DNA from: an uncultured Candidatus Saccharibacteria bacterium
Lineage (GTDB): Bacteria > Patescibacteriota > Saccharimonadia > Saccharimonadales > Saccharimonadaceae
Direction of reading: 5' to 3'
NCBI GenBank assembly: GCA_948945085.1
Contig: CARBGY010000005.1
Location: 3,243-67,242, forward strand
DNA length: 64,000 bases
Positions 33,201 through 43,255 of the stretch are shown here, piece by piece; within the stretch, counting starts at the first letter, position 1, and every line of letters starts with the position of its first letter. A program made the translations under genes and the position numbers. Below the pieces are notes generated by a model, which saw only the letters and a list, made by a program, of their open reading frames with translations, was not told where the DNA came from and searched no databases.

Positions 33201-34766
33201 ATGTTTGGAAAGATTTTTGGACCAAAGCGAGGGGGTGGAAATGAAAGTGTTGGTAATGGTGGGGGTATGGGGGAATTTGATAGTCAAGAGTTGCAAGAGG
33301 CGATCAACGAAATTAATGAGGCGCAAGGACAGAATACGACGGAGTTAGATGCGGCGATGAATGGCTGGGAAGAGTTGGCGGCAATGGGCAGAGAGAATAG
33401 CGGAGCAGAGGCTTGGAGTGAGGGGGCGATGTCAGCAGACGAGGCGATGGGGCAATCTTTGCAGGAAGCGATGGCTGGGGCGACGGTGTATGAGAATGGT
33501 TTGGGGAGTACCGTAGAGAAAGAAGCTGTAGCGGTGGATGAACTAAGTCCACGTGAGAGGTTGGCGAAGGCGGCAGCGGAAGCGCGTCCGGGGGCGTGGA
33601 TGAGCGATGAAGAGAAAGCGGAGCTGCGACGAGAAGAACAGGTGGAGTTGCAAAAGCAAAAGGAACAGGTGGAACAGCAAGCAGAGCAACAACGGCAACA
33701 GAGGTATTATGCGAATTTGGAACGAGCAGCTGCTGAGGCAAGGCCTGGGGCATGGATGAGTGACGAAGAGAAAGCGGAGCTAGAGGCAGCAAAAGGGGCG
33801 CCGGAAGGAAAGAAGGGGATTTTTGGATGGATGAACGAGATGAAGAAAGGTGTACAGGAGCTTTGGTACTCGTTGACGGCGAAGAGGGAGGAATCAGTTC
33901 CGGTTCCGGAGATGTATAATACAGAGAATTTAGTGCAGGATTTCTTTGAGCGGAATTTTCAGGGGATGGATGAAAAGGCTAAAGCTTTAAGAGAGGACAT
34001 TGCGGAGAAAGCGACACTTAGTCGGATTGCGGGGGCGAGGGAAGCGGAGAAGCGTCGAGCTGAGTTTGAGGGGAGGACTTTGGCGGTGGGGTTCGAACAG
34101 CAGTTGGAAAACGAGGCGGCGTTTGATACGCGACATATCCTTGAGAGCTATTATCTGAACGGGGGAAGGTTGGGGAATGATATTAATGGGGAGGAATTGA
34201 GCGAGGAAGAGCAGATTGCTTGGAAATTGGCGAGTGAGCCGCATAAGCACGGACAGCTGAATTTGACGCACTTGTTTAACGAATATCCGAGACGTGAGGC
34301 GGAGACTCCGGATGATTATGAGGCGAGACTTAAAGGTTATGCTAAGCAAGATTTGCAGAGAGCGGCACAACTTAAAGCGGACACGCTTGTAAAATGGGAG
34401 GACGAGACGCCGGAAGAATTTGAGGCGAGATGGAAGAAGGCGACGGAGTTACGCAAGGGGGAGGATGAGACGGAAACGCAGTTTGAGGCAAGGTGGCAGC
34501 GAGAGGTGGTTTGGACGAAAGAGATGAAGAAGCTGGTGAATTATCAGGAAGAAATGGAACGAAGATTGGAGAAGATGACGGATCCGGTAATGCGGGCTAG
34601 GTTTGAGGCGGTGATAAAACAGATTGATGAGCGGTTGGATGCGCTAGCGGCGGCAGAGCGAAAGAGGGCTGGCGAGGATGAAGAGGGGGAGGAAACTATG
34701 GCGGAAAAGAATGCGGAGTTTTTGGGGGCGGTAGATGGTGCGCTTGGGGAGCAATTAGCGGCGTAG
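33201..34766 (+). CDS. Large Glu/Ala-rich coiled protein with internal repeat
   Basis: 521 residues, acidic and helical, no signal peptide or membrane helix. A near-identical repeat AAAEARPGAWMSDEEKAEL occurs twice (~residues 130-150 and 178-198), each preceding a Glu/Gln-rich coil. Later parts have charged helices with TPEEFEARW and FEARWQREV pseudo-repeats. ATG 33201 is preferred (GTGAGG upstream); an in-frame ATG at 33177 overlaps a TAAAAT -10 box. It heads a block with a DUF5663-like gene, a large membrane protein and an LPTTG surface protein, so a cell-envelope or scaffold role is inferred. No family recognised. Confidence 0.65.
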   Translation: MFGKIFGPKRGGGNESVGNGGGMGEFDSQELQEAINEINEAQGQNTTELDAAMNGWEELAAMGRENSGAEAWSEGAMSADEAMGQSLQEAMAGATVYENGLGSTVEKEAVAVDELSPRERLAKAAAEARPGAWMSDEEKAELRREEQVELQKQKEQVEQQAEQQRQQRYYANLERAAAEARPGAWMSDEEKAELEAAKGAPEGKKGIFGWMNEMKKGVQELWYSLTAKREESVPVPEMYNTENLVQDFFERNFQGMDEKAKALREDIAEKATLSRIAGAREAEKRRAEFEGRTLAVGFEQQLENEAAFDTRHILESYYLNGGRLGNDINGEELSEEEQIAWKLASEPHKHGQLNLTHLFNEYPRREAETPDDYEARLKGYAKQDLQRAAQLKADTLVKWEDETPEEFEARWKKATELRKGEDETETQFEARWQREVVWTKEMKKLVNYQEEMERRLEKMTDPVMRARFEAVIKQIDERLDALAAAERKRAGEDEEGEETMAEKNAEFLGAVDGALGEQLAA

Positions 34767-34782
34767 GGGTAGCGCGGGTTGG

Positions 34783-34811
34783 TTGACTTCTGATAACGCT
34801 TGTGGTAAATT
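34783..34811 (+). promoter_or_regulatory. Promoter of the second DUF5663-like gene
   Basis: TTGACT (34783-34788), 17 bp, TAAATT (34806-34811). This excludes the upstream in-frame alternative starts. Confidence 0.65.
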
Positions 34812-34839
34812 GAAGAAAAGTCATGTAGAAAGGGATCTT

Positions 34840-35166
34840 ATGTCAGATAAAAATTTAACGGAAGATGAAGTTTTAAGTAGCTTTATCACAAAGATGGTGG
34901 ATGATAAAGGTGAGGCGGGATTAACACCGGAAGAGCGGGGAGCTTTAGAAACAAGATTGAAACACGAATTGGATCGATATGTGGAGGTGTCGTTGATTGC
35001 GGCATTGCCGGACGAGAAACTGCTGGTGCTTGAAAAATGGTTAGATTTAGGGATGACGGATGAGGAGAAAGATTTCTTTTTCGAGGAAGCGGGGATAAAT
35101 GAATCTCACGTTATTGAAACGGCATTAATGAATTTTCGGGCAAATTATTTAGGGGAGGCAGCATAA
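34840..35166 (+). CDS. Small acidic DUF5663-like protein
   Basis: 108 residues: MSDKNLTEDEVLSSFITKMVDDKGEAGLTPEERGALETRLKHELDRYVE..., with a C-terminal helix after MTDEEKDFFFEEAG. The same DUF5663-like layout as the protein at 16127-16423. Start ATG 34840 has AAAGGGATC upstream. The next gene starts 1 bp after its stop, so the two are one transcript. Role unknown; pairing with a large membrane protein suggests partnership at the envelope. Confidence 0.6.
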   Translation: MSDKNLTEDEVLSSFITKMVDDKGEAGLTPEERGALETRLKHELDRYVEVSLIAALPDEKLLVLEKWLDLGMTDEEKDFFFEEAGINESHVIETALMNFRANYLGEAA

Positions 35167-35167
35167 G

Positions 35168-37828
35168 ATGAAGACTGGTGAGGATATTCATGCGGGAAGT
35201 AGGGGTGCTTATGAGTCGTATGGAAAGACGGGGGAAGTTTTAACGCGGGATGAAGCTAGAGAAGTTGGTGAGAAAACGCTTACGGTAGTAAATCAGGCGA
35301 GTGAGAATGTAGGGGGGTACGAGGAGACTTTGGAGAAAGCGACGGATCGTAACGGGAATCCGCTTTATAGCCAAGAGACCATACGAAGGATGGTAGCAGA
35401 AGCGAGAAAGGCTGGAGAGGCTAGAGAAGTGGAAATTTCTCCGGTCGGGAAGGAATTGGACGCTGTTGGGGTGGAAGGCTTTGAGGTGACTGATGCAAAG
35501 ATGAAGATTGCGAAGCTTGAAGCAGCTTTATTATTAATGGATGGAGATCCAGTAACGCAAGTGGGGCTTCAACGACGGATCGAGGAATTAAGAGCACAGA
35601 TGGAAGTACGTGCGGAAGATCTTGAGGATGGCTTTGCGAAGAGCGAAGGAGAAACGGGCTCTCAGGGAGAGATGGCGGTCAAGTATGCGGAGAAGTTGGC
35701 GGAGAATGCAGGAAGGATAGAGGGGGATGGATGGATGGATCCTAAAGAGCGGGCGCAGATGGAAGCGGCAGAGGCGGAGATAGCAGAGGAAGAAGAGCGG
35801 CAGGAAGAGCTTCGTGAGAAGATGAAAGCGTTGGTGGATGAGGTTAGAAACGAACGGGGTGGCGAGGTTATGCTGTCACCGGAAGATCGCAGTGCGGTGG
35901 TTGAGAACGTTCAGAAGAAGATGGGTGGGGGCTGGTTGAAGGGGTTGAGACGACTTGGGGTGAAGGTAGCGGCAGGCTTGATGGTATTTGCGACGGTTAG
36001 TGGCCTTACGATGCTTAGGTCGGATGCTAGTTCATACACTAAGGCTCCGATTGCACAAGAGCGTTCGTTCGACGCGATGGGGATGGCACGAGGGGTGGCA
36101 GCACAGATGGTGCAGCAGGCATCAGGTGTTGAAGGAGTGGAACGAAGGAATGGTCCGACTACTTTGGATGTGTGGGGAGAGACATCGGAAGCAAAATCGA
36201 CAGCTGAGGGACTGTCGGAGGCGCAGATGTTGGCAAAAGGCAGAGCGATTATTGGAGCAGAGGCGATTGCTAATCGGCCAGGAAATTATTATCATGAGAA
36301 TGGCGTATTTGAAAATATGTCGGAATATAATAGTGATCAGAAGTCGAGTTTGAATGCTTTTGCAGAGAGCCGGGAATGGATTTACGATCTTGATGATGTA
36401 GGAAATCGAAATGGGGAAGCAATAAATCAGATCATAATTGTTTGTCGGGATAATCCAGGTGTTTTGGCATCGCATACGGCTTTCTTCCCGAATGTGTTGA
36501 AGGCAGCGGGGATTAGTGATGAAGTGATTAACATTAAAGATCCAGAAGTGCGAGCAAATGCGGTTTATCGAGAGATGATGGGGGAGAATGGTGGTGATGT
36601 TCAGAAGAAGTTACTGGGTGGACTTCTGACGGTTTTGCAAGACGAAAATACATCTTTCCAATATATGCTGACGAACGGTGTGAATAGAACGTTCTTCGAG
36701 CCGACGATTGATCAGGGTGAGGATGCGAATGCAGAGAACTTAACGCTAAGGACGGCAAATAAAAGGCGTAATAATGCAAAACAGGTTTTGATTACATTTA
36801 GAGACAAAGATGAGAATGGACAGATTGTAGAATATAAGTTACAGCTTAATTTATATTGTGGTTTCCAGCCAGACATGGAAGCATTGAAGACAGTGGCAAA
36901 AAAGAAGACGCAGAAGATAAGCGAAGTTGTGACGGAAACTGTTGTGCCAGAAGAGAAAACTGTTGAAGAAGAGACTGTGGTTGTGACGGAAACACCGACG
37001 GTGATTTACCATTCGAATGGTGGGGGTGGAAATGGTGGTGGGGGCGGCGGATCGGAGCGACCAGGTCCGGGGACGAACGGTGGAACGGAAGAACAACCGG
37101 GAGGTACTGAAGAGAAGCCTGGTGGGGAGGAGGAGCCGGGAGGAAATCCAGGTGGTCCAGGTGAGGTTGAAAAACCAGATGAGGGGCCGAAGGAGGAGCC
37201 GCCAAAGGAAGAAACTGTTAAACCTAAGGATGGCGAGAACCAGAAGAAAGTAGTTGCGGAAGGAGGGCAGACGAACGGAGTTAATCAGACACAGAATGTT
37301 GAAGTATTAGCTGATCAGGGTATTGTTACTCCGAGCAATGAGAGTGAAGTTGGTGCGGTAGAAGTTGATCAGGATATAAGTGATATGAATGGCACTTATA
37401 GTGAAACGAGCGAGACGATTAACGCGGATGGTAATGAACAAGTAGTTGGTAGTCAGCAAGTAGCAGACCAGAATGTAAGCCAAGAGCAGCAACGTGAAGA
37501 TCAGCAAAATCAGGAAACAGCTAATAGTTCAGAGAGATTAGAATCGATGACGGATCAAGAAGTTTTGGATGAAGTGAGTGAATACTTATCTCAATCGAAT
37601 GAGATGTCGGTGTCAGAGTCAGAGCCAGAGCCAGAGGCGCAAGCAAGCGAGAACACCGAACAGAGCAATGAACAGCAATCTGAAGAGCGGAGCGAGGATG
37701 GAGATAATAGCGCTGCTCAGGATAATGGCAATGGTGGTGAGCAAGATAACGGCGGTAGTGGGGAGCAGGATAGCGGTAGCGAGCAGGTTGATAGTGATGC
37801 TGGTGCCGACACGGAAGCTACACAGTAG
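35168..37828 (+). CDS. Large membrane protein with Gly/Pro/Glu-rich tail
   Basis: 886 residues. Residues 1-255 are a cytoplasmic acidic helical region; one membrane helix follows at ~262-282 (LGVKVAAGLMVFATVSGLTML). The outside part has a folded domain (~300-575) and then a long low-complexity tail: VTETVVPEEKTVEEE, Gly-rich GGGGNGGGGGGSE, Pro/Gly/Glu repeats, and Ser/Glu/Gln/Asn-rich sequence to the end. No wall-sorting signal. The long disordered tail could reach through the wall to the host. Composition changes sharply at the tail. It precedes the LPTTG protein by 34 bp. No family recognised. Confidence 0.65.
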   Translation: MKTGEDIHAGSRGAYESYGKTGEVLTRDEAREVGEKTLTVVNQASENVGGYEETLEKATDRNGNPLYSQETIRRMVAEARKAGEAREVEISPVGKELDAVGVEGFEVTDAKMKIAKLEAALLLMDGDPVTQVGLQRRIEELRAQMEVRAEDLEDGFAKSEGETGSQGEMAVKYAEKLAENAGRIEGDGWMDPKERAQMEAAEAEIAEEEERQEELREKMKALVDEVRNERGGEVMLSPEDRSAVVENVQKKMGGGWLKGLRRLGVKVAAGLMVFATVSGLTMLRSDASSYTKAPIAQERSFDAMGMARGVAAQMVQQASGVEGVERRNGPTTLDVWGETSEAKSTAEGLSEAQMLAKGRAIIGAEAIANRPGNYYHENGVFENMSEYNSDQKSSLNAFAESREWIYDLDDVGNRNGEAINQIIIVCRDNPGVLASHTAFFPNVLKAAGISDEVINIKDPEVRANAVYREMMGENGGDVQKKLLGGLLTVLQDENTSFQYMLTNGVNRTFFEPTIDQGEDANAENLTLRTANKRRNNAKQVLITFRDKDENGQIVEYKLQLNLYCGFQPDMEALKTVAKKKTQKISEVVTETVVPEEKTVEEETVVVTETPTVIYHSNGGGGNGGGGGGSERPGPGTNGGTEEQPGGTEEKPGGEEEPGGNPGGPGEVEKPDEGPKEEPPKEETVKPKDGENQKKVVAEGGQTNGVNQTQNVEVLADQGIVTPSNESEVGAVEVDQDISDMNGTYSETSETINADGNEQVVGSQQVADQNVSQEQQREDQQNQETANSSERLESMTDQEVLDEVSEYLSQSNEMSVSESEPEPEAQASENTEQSNEQQSEERSEDGDNSAAQDNGNGGEQDNGGSGEQDSGSEQVDSDAGADTEATQ

Positions 37829-37862
37829 AATAATTTAAATTTGTTAGAAAAAGGAGACAAAT

Positions 37863-38726
37863 ATGAAAAAACAAAAAATTATAACATTTGGATTAGCGGC
37901 GTCGGTGTTTTTGGCTCCGCTGGTGATGGGGACATCGGCATTCGCCTGGGGTCCGGAAGATCGTCCGACCTACACTAATGCTAACCCTGCCGATCATGCA
38001 GTGTTTAATTCTATTATTGATAATGCTGCAGTAGGAGATGAACGAGACTTTGTGAGGATTGAAGAAAAAGGATCGGGTCGGGATTATAGCAGCGAAATTA
38101 TTCTTGAAGCTGGAAAACAATATGAAGTTTATATTTATTACCATAATGATGCGTCAGAGACTTACAATGATCAAGCACACGATTTAGCGGGTGTAGCAAG
38201 GGATGTTAGACTTTCGAGTGATTTTCCAAAGAGATTAGCTGCTAATGAGCGTCAAGCAGTAACGGGGAGAATTACTTCGACGACAACTAACCCTGAGGCG
38301 GTTTGGGATGAAGCATACGTGACGGCGAAGGAAGCGATGACGTTACACTATGTGACTGGCTCGGCGAAGATCTATAATCAGTGGGCATCAAATGGATCGA
38401 CTTTGTCAATTAATCTATTTTCGCCAGAAGGAACGTTTTTAGGACAGAATACATTAAATGGATTAGTAATGGGTTGTGATAAGTATTCCGGTCAAGTAGT
38501 GTATACTATTCAGACCTATGCAATTGATGAGAATATACCAGAAGGGCCGGTAGATCCGACAAACCCAGATGATCCAGAGGTGCCGGATGAATTACCAACG
38601 ACGGGGCCGGCGGAGATTGTGCTTGCAGTAGTAATTGTAATTGCGGTTTGTGCGGGCGGAGTTTATTGGTGGAAGACAAGTAAAGAGGTCAAGAAAACCA
38701 CCAAGCGTGCGAAGGGGAGGAAATAG
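37863..38726 (+). CDS. LPXTG-type sortase-anchored surface protein
   Basis: 287 residues. Signal peptide MKKQKIITFGLAASVFLAPLVMGTSAFA, a beta-rich domain (~30-225), a Pro/Asp linker (PDDPEVPDE), then the sorting signal LPTTG near residue 245, a hydrophobic helix (PAEIVLAVVIVIAVCAGGVYWW) and a basic tail KTSKEVKKTTKRAKGRK. A sortase should cleave between Thr and Gly and attach it to peptidoglycan; no sortase gene is in the window. Start fixed by AAAAGGAGACAAAT. Possible adhesin; partner unknown. Terminator at 38739-38764. Confidence 0.85.
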   Translation: MKKQKIITFGLAASVFLAPLVMGTSAFAWGPEDRPTYTNANPADHAVFNSIIDNAAVGDERDFVRIEEKGSGRDYSSEIILEAGKQYEVYIYYHNDASETYNDQAHDLAGVARDVRLSSDFPKRLAANERQAVTGRITSTTTNPEAVWDEAYVTAKEAMTLHYVTGSAKIYNQWASNGSTLSINLFSPEGTFLGQNTLNGLVMGCDKYSGQVVYTIQTYAIDENIPEGPVDPTNPDDPEVPDELPTTGPAEIVLAVVIVIAVCAGGVYWWKTSKEVKKTTKRAKGRK

Positions 38727-38738
38727 CAATTAGCAACA

Positions 38739-38764
38739 AAAAGGGCCGAGAGGCCCATTTTTGT
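38739..38764 (+). terminator. Terminator after the LPTTG protein gene
   Basis: GGGCC/GGCCC stem with GAGA loop, A run before and ATTTTTG after. Confidence 0.8.
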
Positions 38765-38852
38765 TGTAACGAACTGAGATTAGATTGTACTTGTATTTAC
38801 TGGGAAAGTGTGATAGAATGGCGAGAGATAGTAATAAATTAAAAGGGATATT

Positions 38853-39161
38853 ATGAAGAAAGCAGTTGTACTCATCGGCGGGAAGCAATACCTAGTCGAG
38901 GAGCAAGAGACCCTACGGGTGGACCTCCTCCCGGAAGGAACGAAAGAGCTCGAAACTGGTGCTTTACTTGTAATTGATGGCGATAAGGTAAGTGTTGGTA
39001 CACCTGAAGTTGCCGGAGTGAAGGTGAAAGCGAGTGTTGTCGAAGAGCTTGTAAAAGGGGATAAGATAAGAGTAATTCGATACCATTCAAAGAAGCGTGT
39101 TCATAAGGAAACTGGTCATCGTCAGAAATATTCGATGATTAAAATCGAGAAGATTGGTTAG
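38853..39161 (+). CDS. rplU: 50S ribosomal protein L21
   Basis: 102 residues: MKKAVVLIGGKQYLVEEQETLRVDLLPEGTKELE... ends GHRQKYSMIKIEKIG. The L21 pattern (GGKQYxV near the start; VxxHxKxKRxxxxxGHRQxxTxxxI near the end) is clear. Promoter TTGTAT, 17 bp, TAGAAT (38814-38819). The usual downstream rpmA (L27) is absent here; instead a strong terminator (39164-39195, GCGTCC/GGGCGC with TTTTT) and a P-type ATPase gene follow. Confidence 0.92.
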   Translation: MKKAVVLIGGKQYLVEEQETLRVDLLPEGTKELETGALLVIDGDKVSVGTPEVAGVKVKASVVEELVKGDKIRVIRYHSKKRVHKETGHRQKYSMIKIEKIG

Positions 39162-39164
39162 AAA

Positions 39165-39197
39165 AAGTAAAAAGCGTCCGTCTAACGGGCGCTTTTT
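39165..39197 (+). terminator. rplU terminator
   Basis: AAAAAGCGTCCG/CGGGCGCTTTTT stem around TCTAA. Confidence 0.8.
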
Positions 39198-39223
39198 GGT
39201 GGAGCATGATATACTTAAAATGA

Positions 39224-41593
39224 ATGACGGAAGATTTTAAAGGTAAACAAGAAGATAATTTACAGGGCTTATCGAGTATACAAGTTAAGGTTCGGCGACA
39301 AGCTGGGCTAGATAATCGTGCAGTAAAAGCACCATCGAAGTCAGTATGGCAAATTATATCATCGAATTTGTTTACTTATTTTAATTTAGTGTTTTTAGTA
39401 ATTGCGATTTTGTTGATTTTAGTAAAGTCTTATCGAGATCTAACTTTTTTGCCAATTATTATTGCGAACACTTTGATTGGTATTATTCAGGAGATAAGGG
39501 CTAAACAAGTTTTGGATAAGCTAAACTTGATGAATGTGTCGAAAGTGCTGACTTTGCGGGATGGAGAGAAACAAGAGATTGCGGTGGCTGATCTAGTGAA
39601 GGATGATATTATTGAACTGAGCGCGGGGAATCAGATTCCGGCGGATGCGCGAGTAGTAGAAGGCGAAGTTATGGTGAACGAATCATTGTTGACTGGAGAA
39701 GCGGATGAGGTAAAGAAAAAATTTGATGATTTGTTGCTTTCGGGAGGTTTTATTGTGTCGGGAAAGTGTTATGCAAGGCTAGAAAAAGTAGGAAAAGAAT
39801 CTTACATATCAGAACTTACATTAAAAGCTAAGATGATGCGACGAGGTGAACAATCAGAGATTATTAGATCTTTAAATAAGATTGTTAAAGTGGCGGGTGT
39901 AGCTATTATACCAATAGGTTTAGTTTTGTTTTGCCAGCAATATTTTGGAGAGGCGCACAGTGTGCAGGAAAGTGTACGCGCGATGGTGGCGGCAGTGATC
40001 GGGATGATTCCAGAAGGGTTGTTTTTGCTGGCGAGCGTAACTTTAGTGATCAGTGCTATGAAGCTAGCCGAGAAAAAGGTTTTATTGCACGATATGAAAT
40101 CAATCGAAACGTTGGCGCGGGTGGATACATTATGTGTGGATAAGACGGGGACGATTACGGAGGAAAAGATGCAAATGGCAGAAATTGTGCGTGTTAAGAA
40201 GGGGAAACTCGGTGACGGAGAGGATAAGGAGATTTTGCGGGCTTTTGTTTGGGCTCAGGAGGCGGATAATGCAACGATAGTGGCGCTACGAGAGGCTCTT
40301 GAGGAGGACGTGGAACGGATGGCGGAGCCGAGGCTAGGGAAAGTAGTGCAGGTAGTGGGATTTTCTTCGCGGTATAAGTATAGTGCGGTGGAATTTGAGC
40401 GAGAGACGATTGTATTGGGAGCGCCAGAGTTTGTGCTTAGAGGGGATTACAATCAGTATGAAAAAGAGGTGCAAAAGTATAGTGAGGAAGGATACCGGGT
40501 TCTGGTGTTTGGAAAATATGAGGGGAAGTCTAACGGAAAACAGTTGACGGCGAGAGTGAAACCGTATGGGCTGGTTTTGTTAATAAATCCGATTCGGGAA
40601 AATGCGGCGAGGACGTTTGGTTATTTTTATGAGCAAGGTGTTGGAATTAAAGTGATTTCTGGGGATAGTCCGTTGACGGTAGCGAAAGTGGCGGAGCGAG
40701 CAGGGATTCGTAGTGCGGAAAAATATATTGATTGCACAAAGTTGACGAATGAAAAAGAGATAGCGGAGGCGGCGGACAAATATACGATCTTTGGGCGGGT
40801 GACGCCGGAGCAGAAGAAAAAAATAATACAAGCGTTAAAGCGACAGGGCAGAACGGTAGCGATGACGGGAGATGGGGTTAATGATGTCTTAGCATTAAAA
40901 GACGCAGACTGTTCGATTGCGATGGCGTCAGGGAGTGAAGCGGCGATGCAAGCAGCGCAGCTAGTGCTTTTGGACTCGGACTTTGCGAAAATGCCAGATG
41001 TGGTACGAGAAGGACGTAGAGTGGTGAATAATTTGGAGCGGTCAGGAAGTCTGTTTTTAGTGAAGAACATTTTTTCTTTTTTGATGGCGATATTGACAAT
41101 AGTGTTAAGTATTACTTATCCATTGACACCTACGCAGGTTTCTTTAATTAGTATGTTTACAATTGGAGTTCCAGCATTTCTGTTGTCGCAGGTGCCAAAT
41201 ACAGCTTTGATTCGTGGTGATTTTATGAAAAAGATTATTTTGTGTGCGTTGCCGGGTGGAATCACTGATGTAGTTTTAGTGATTATAATGACGGTTATTG
41301 GAGGAAGGATTGGGCTTGGTGGGTCAGAAATAGCGACAGTTGCGACGATTTTGCTCGCGGTGATTGGGATGATGGTTTTATATAATGTAAGTAAACCGAT
41401 GGATTGGAGAAAGTGGTCAATTTGGGGGATTTCGGTGGCGGGATTGATTTTTAGTGTGATTTTCTTGAAGTCGTTATTTGGAATTTCGGCGCAACTTTCT
41501 TGGCTAGCGATAGGAACTTTGGTGGGGTTTGCGATTTTAGCTTGGCCAATGTTAAGTGGGATACAAAAAGTTGTGAATAGGTTTATGTTATGA
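39224..41593 (+). CDS. P-type cation-transporting ATPase
   Basis: 789 residues. ATP-driven ion pump in the membrane. Actuator TGEADEV near 156, phosphorylation site DKTGT near 305, nucleotide-binding domain (KYSAVEF), hinge GDGVNDVLALKDAD near 548, and about ten membrane helices in the usual 2+2+6 arrangement. The overall layout resembles the P-type group that includes mycobacterial CtpE (calcium-type); no metal-binding Cys domain is present, so heavy metals are unlikely. Ion specificity is not proven. TATACT (39210-39215) ends 8 nt before ATG 39224, so the mRNA is likely leaderless. Overlaps the next gene by 4 bp. Confidence 0.88.
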   Translation: MTEDFKGKQEDNLQGLSSIQVKVRRQAGLDNRAVKAPSKSVWQIISSNLFTYFNLVFLVIAILLILVKSYRDLTFLPIIIANTLIGIIQEIRAKQVLDKLNLMNVSKVLTLRDGEKQEIAVADLVKDDIIELSAGNQIPADARVVEGEVMVNESLLTGEADEVKKKFDDLLLSGGFIVSGKCYARLEKVGKESYISELTLKAKMMRRGEQSEIIRSLNKIVKVAGVAIIPIGLVLFCQQYFGEAHSVQESVRAMVAAVIGMIPEGLFLLASVTLVISAMKLAEKKVLLHDMKSIETLARVDTLCVDKTGTITEEKMQMAEIVRVKKGKLGDGEDKEILRAFVWAQEADNATIVALREALEEDVERMAEPRLGKVVQVVGFSSRYKYSAVEFERETIVLGAPEFVLRGDYNQYEKEVQKYSEEGYRVLVFGKYEGKSNGKQLTARVKPYGLVLLINPIRENAARTFGYFYEQGVGIKVISGDSPLTVAKVAERAGIRSAEKYIDCTKLTNEKEIAEAADKYTIFGRVTPEQKKKIIQALKRQGRTVAMTGDGVNDVLALKDADCSIAMASGSEAAMQAAQLVLLDSDFAKMPDVVREGRRVVNNLERSGSLFLVKNIFSFLMAILTIVLSITYPLTPTQVSLISMFTIGVPAFLLSQVPNTALIRGDFMKKIILCALPGGITDVVLVIIMTVIGGRIGLGGSEIATVATILLAVIGMMVLYNVSKPMDWRKWSIWGISVAGLIFSVIFLKSLFGISAQLSWLAIGTLVGFAILAWPMLSGIQKVVNRFML

Positions 41594-43231
41594 TTAAAAG
41601 TATACGAGAGTTTTTGCGAAAAATAAATAAGCCAGCTTTTTGGTTGGCGGTGATGATTTTGTTACAGTCTTTGGTTTATGTTGGAGCGGGAGCAAGTAAA
41701 GCCTACATTCATATGGATGAGGCTTATTCTTTAGCGCTGGCGCAATATGACAAGATTGATATTACGGATAATGCGGATTTTTATAATACTTGGCATACTA
41801 GCGAATATTTTCAGGATTATTTGGCGGTGCAAGAAAAAGGATCACGGTGATTGGCGCGCAGTATACGAGAATCAGAAAAATGATGTGCATCCGCCATTAT
41901 ATTATGTATTACTTAGAGGCGTGATGGAAGTAGATACGGTGTTGTTTTCAGGAGGGAAATTTTCAAAATGGGCAGGTATGATTTTGAATATAGTGATTAT
42001 GGTAGGTTGTACAGTAGTGATGTATTTTGTGGTGCGAGAATTGTTGGGGGAGAAGAAAGAAGGTAAACGTCAGGTTTTCGTGTTTGGGCTGATACTGATG
42101 GCGGATTTGACGGTCGCTGGCATAAGTACGGCGGTTTATATTCGGATGTATGGATTGTTGACTTTGATGGTGCTTTTGACTTTGTGGGTAAATTTAAAGA
42201 TATGGCGGATGATACGTAAGCGAAAGCAGCTAGCATGGGGATGGTGTGTGGCGCTAGGGGTGTTGGCGGTGCTTGGGACGTTGACGCAATATTATTATTT
42301 ATTCTTTTTGGTGGGGACTGCGATAGTGATGACAGTGAAATTAGTGCGGGAAAGAGACTGGGGGAATTTGGGACGGTATTTAGGTAGTTTAGTGGTGGCG
42401 GGTATAGTGGTATTGATGATATGGCCGCATGCTTTGCAGCATATGTTTTTTGGATATCGGGGACAGGGAGTGTTGAAAAATTTGTTGAATTTGGGAATTT
42501 TGGCACGTCAACTATGGGATTATCTTTTGGTGGTGGATTATAATGTTTTTCATCATTTGTTGATTGCGCTTGTAATGTTGATGGCGGGGTTGTTGGTTTA
42601 TCGGCGAATAAGGGGGATGAGGAGGGTGAAGTTAAAGGGAGAGTTTTGGATGATTTTTTGGCCAACGGTCAGTTATTTTGGGTTAGCAGCATTAGCATCG
42701 CCATTTATAGAATTACGTTATATTATGCCAATTTGTGGGTTGATTTTTGTGTTGGTGGGGTATGTGATATATGAATTGCTGAGCGGAGTGGTGGTGGAAA
42801 AATGGCGAGAAGGAATAATTTTGGCAGGAATGGCAGTGGTGATTGTAGTGGCGCCGATACAGATCGGCTTTGGTTGGATGCGGATTGAGTTATTGTATCG
42901 AGATCGGCAAATGGTGATGACGGCAGTGACAGAGAAATCAGACGCGCCGATCTTGTATTTTATTACGACGGAAAATAATCGGTTTTTGGATAATATTTTG
43001 CCATTTGCGGTAGCAAAGGACTCGTATTTGGCACTAGATCTTTTAGTACCGACGAAAGGTGAAGTTGAGGAAATTTTGCATGGAAAAGATTTACGTCGGG
43101 GGTTGTTTGTGTTTGTAAGTAGCAGCCAAGATCAGGAGTTGGCTTTGGGTGTGGTGAAGGAAGTGACAGGATTAAAAGAAGCGACTTTGATTCAAGGGAT
43201 AAATACATGTGATGTGTATTATTTACATTAA
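41590..43231 (+). pseudogene. GT39/ArnT-like membrane glycosyltransferase with frameshift in an A5 run
   Basis: The first frame gives 86 residues (41590-41850), with a membrane helix and a HMDEAYS motif, ending QEKGSR. The second frame from ~41839 continues as KDHGDWRAVYENQKNDVHPPLYYVLL..., then ~10 hydrophobic helices to 43231. DEAYS and HPPLYY are the hallmark motifs of GT39/PMT_2-type transferases using lipid-linked sugars outside the membrane. Removing one A from AAAAA at 41834-41838 restores a single ~546-residue protein. This may be a sequencing or assembly error, a recent inactivation, or a phase-variable/slippage switch. The two parts together make one family. Confidence 0.75.
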
Positions 43232-43255
43232 AGTTATGCTATAATAGAGATAGTT

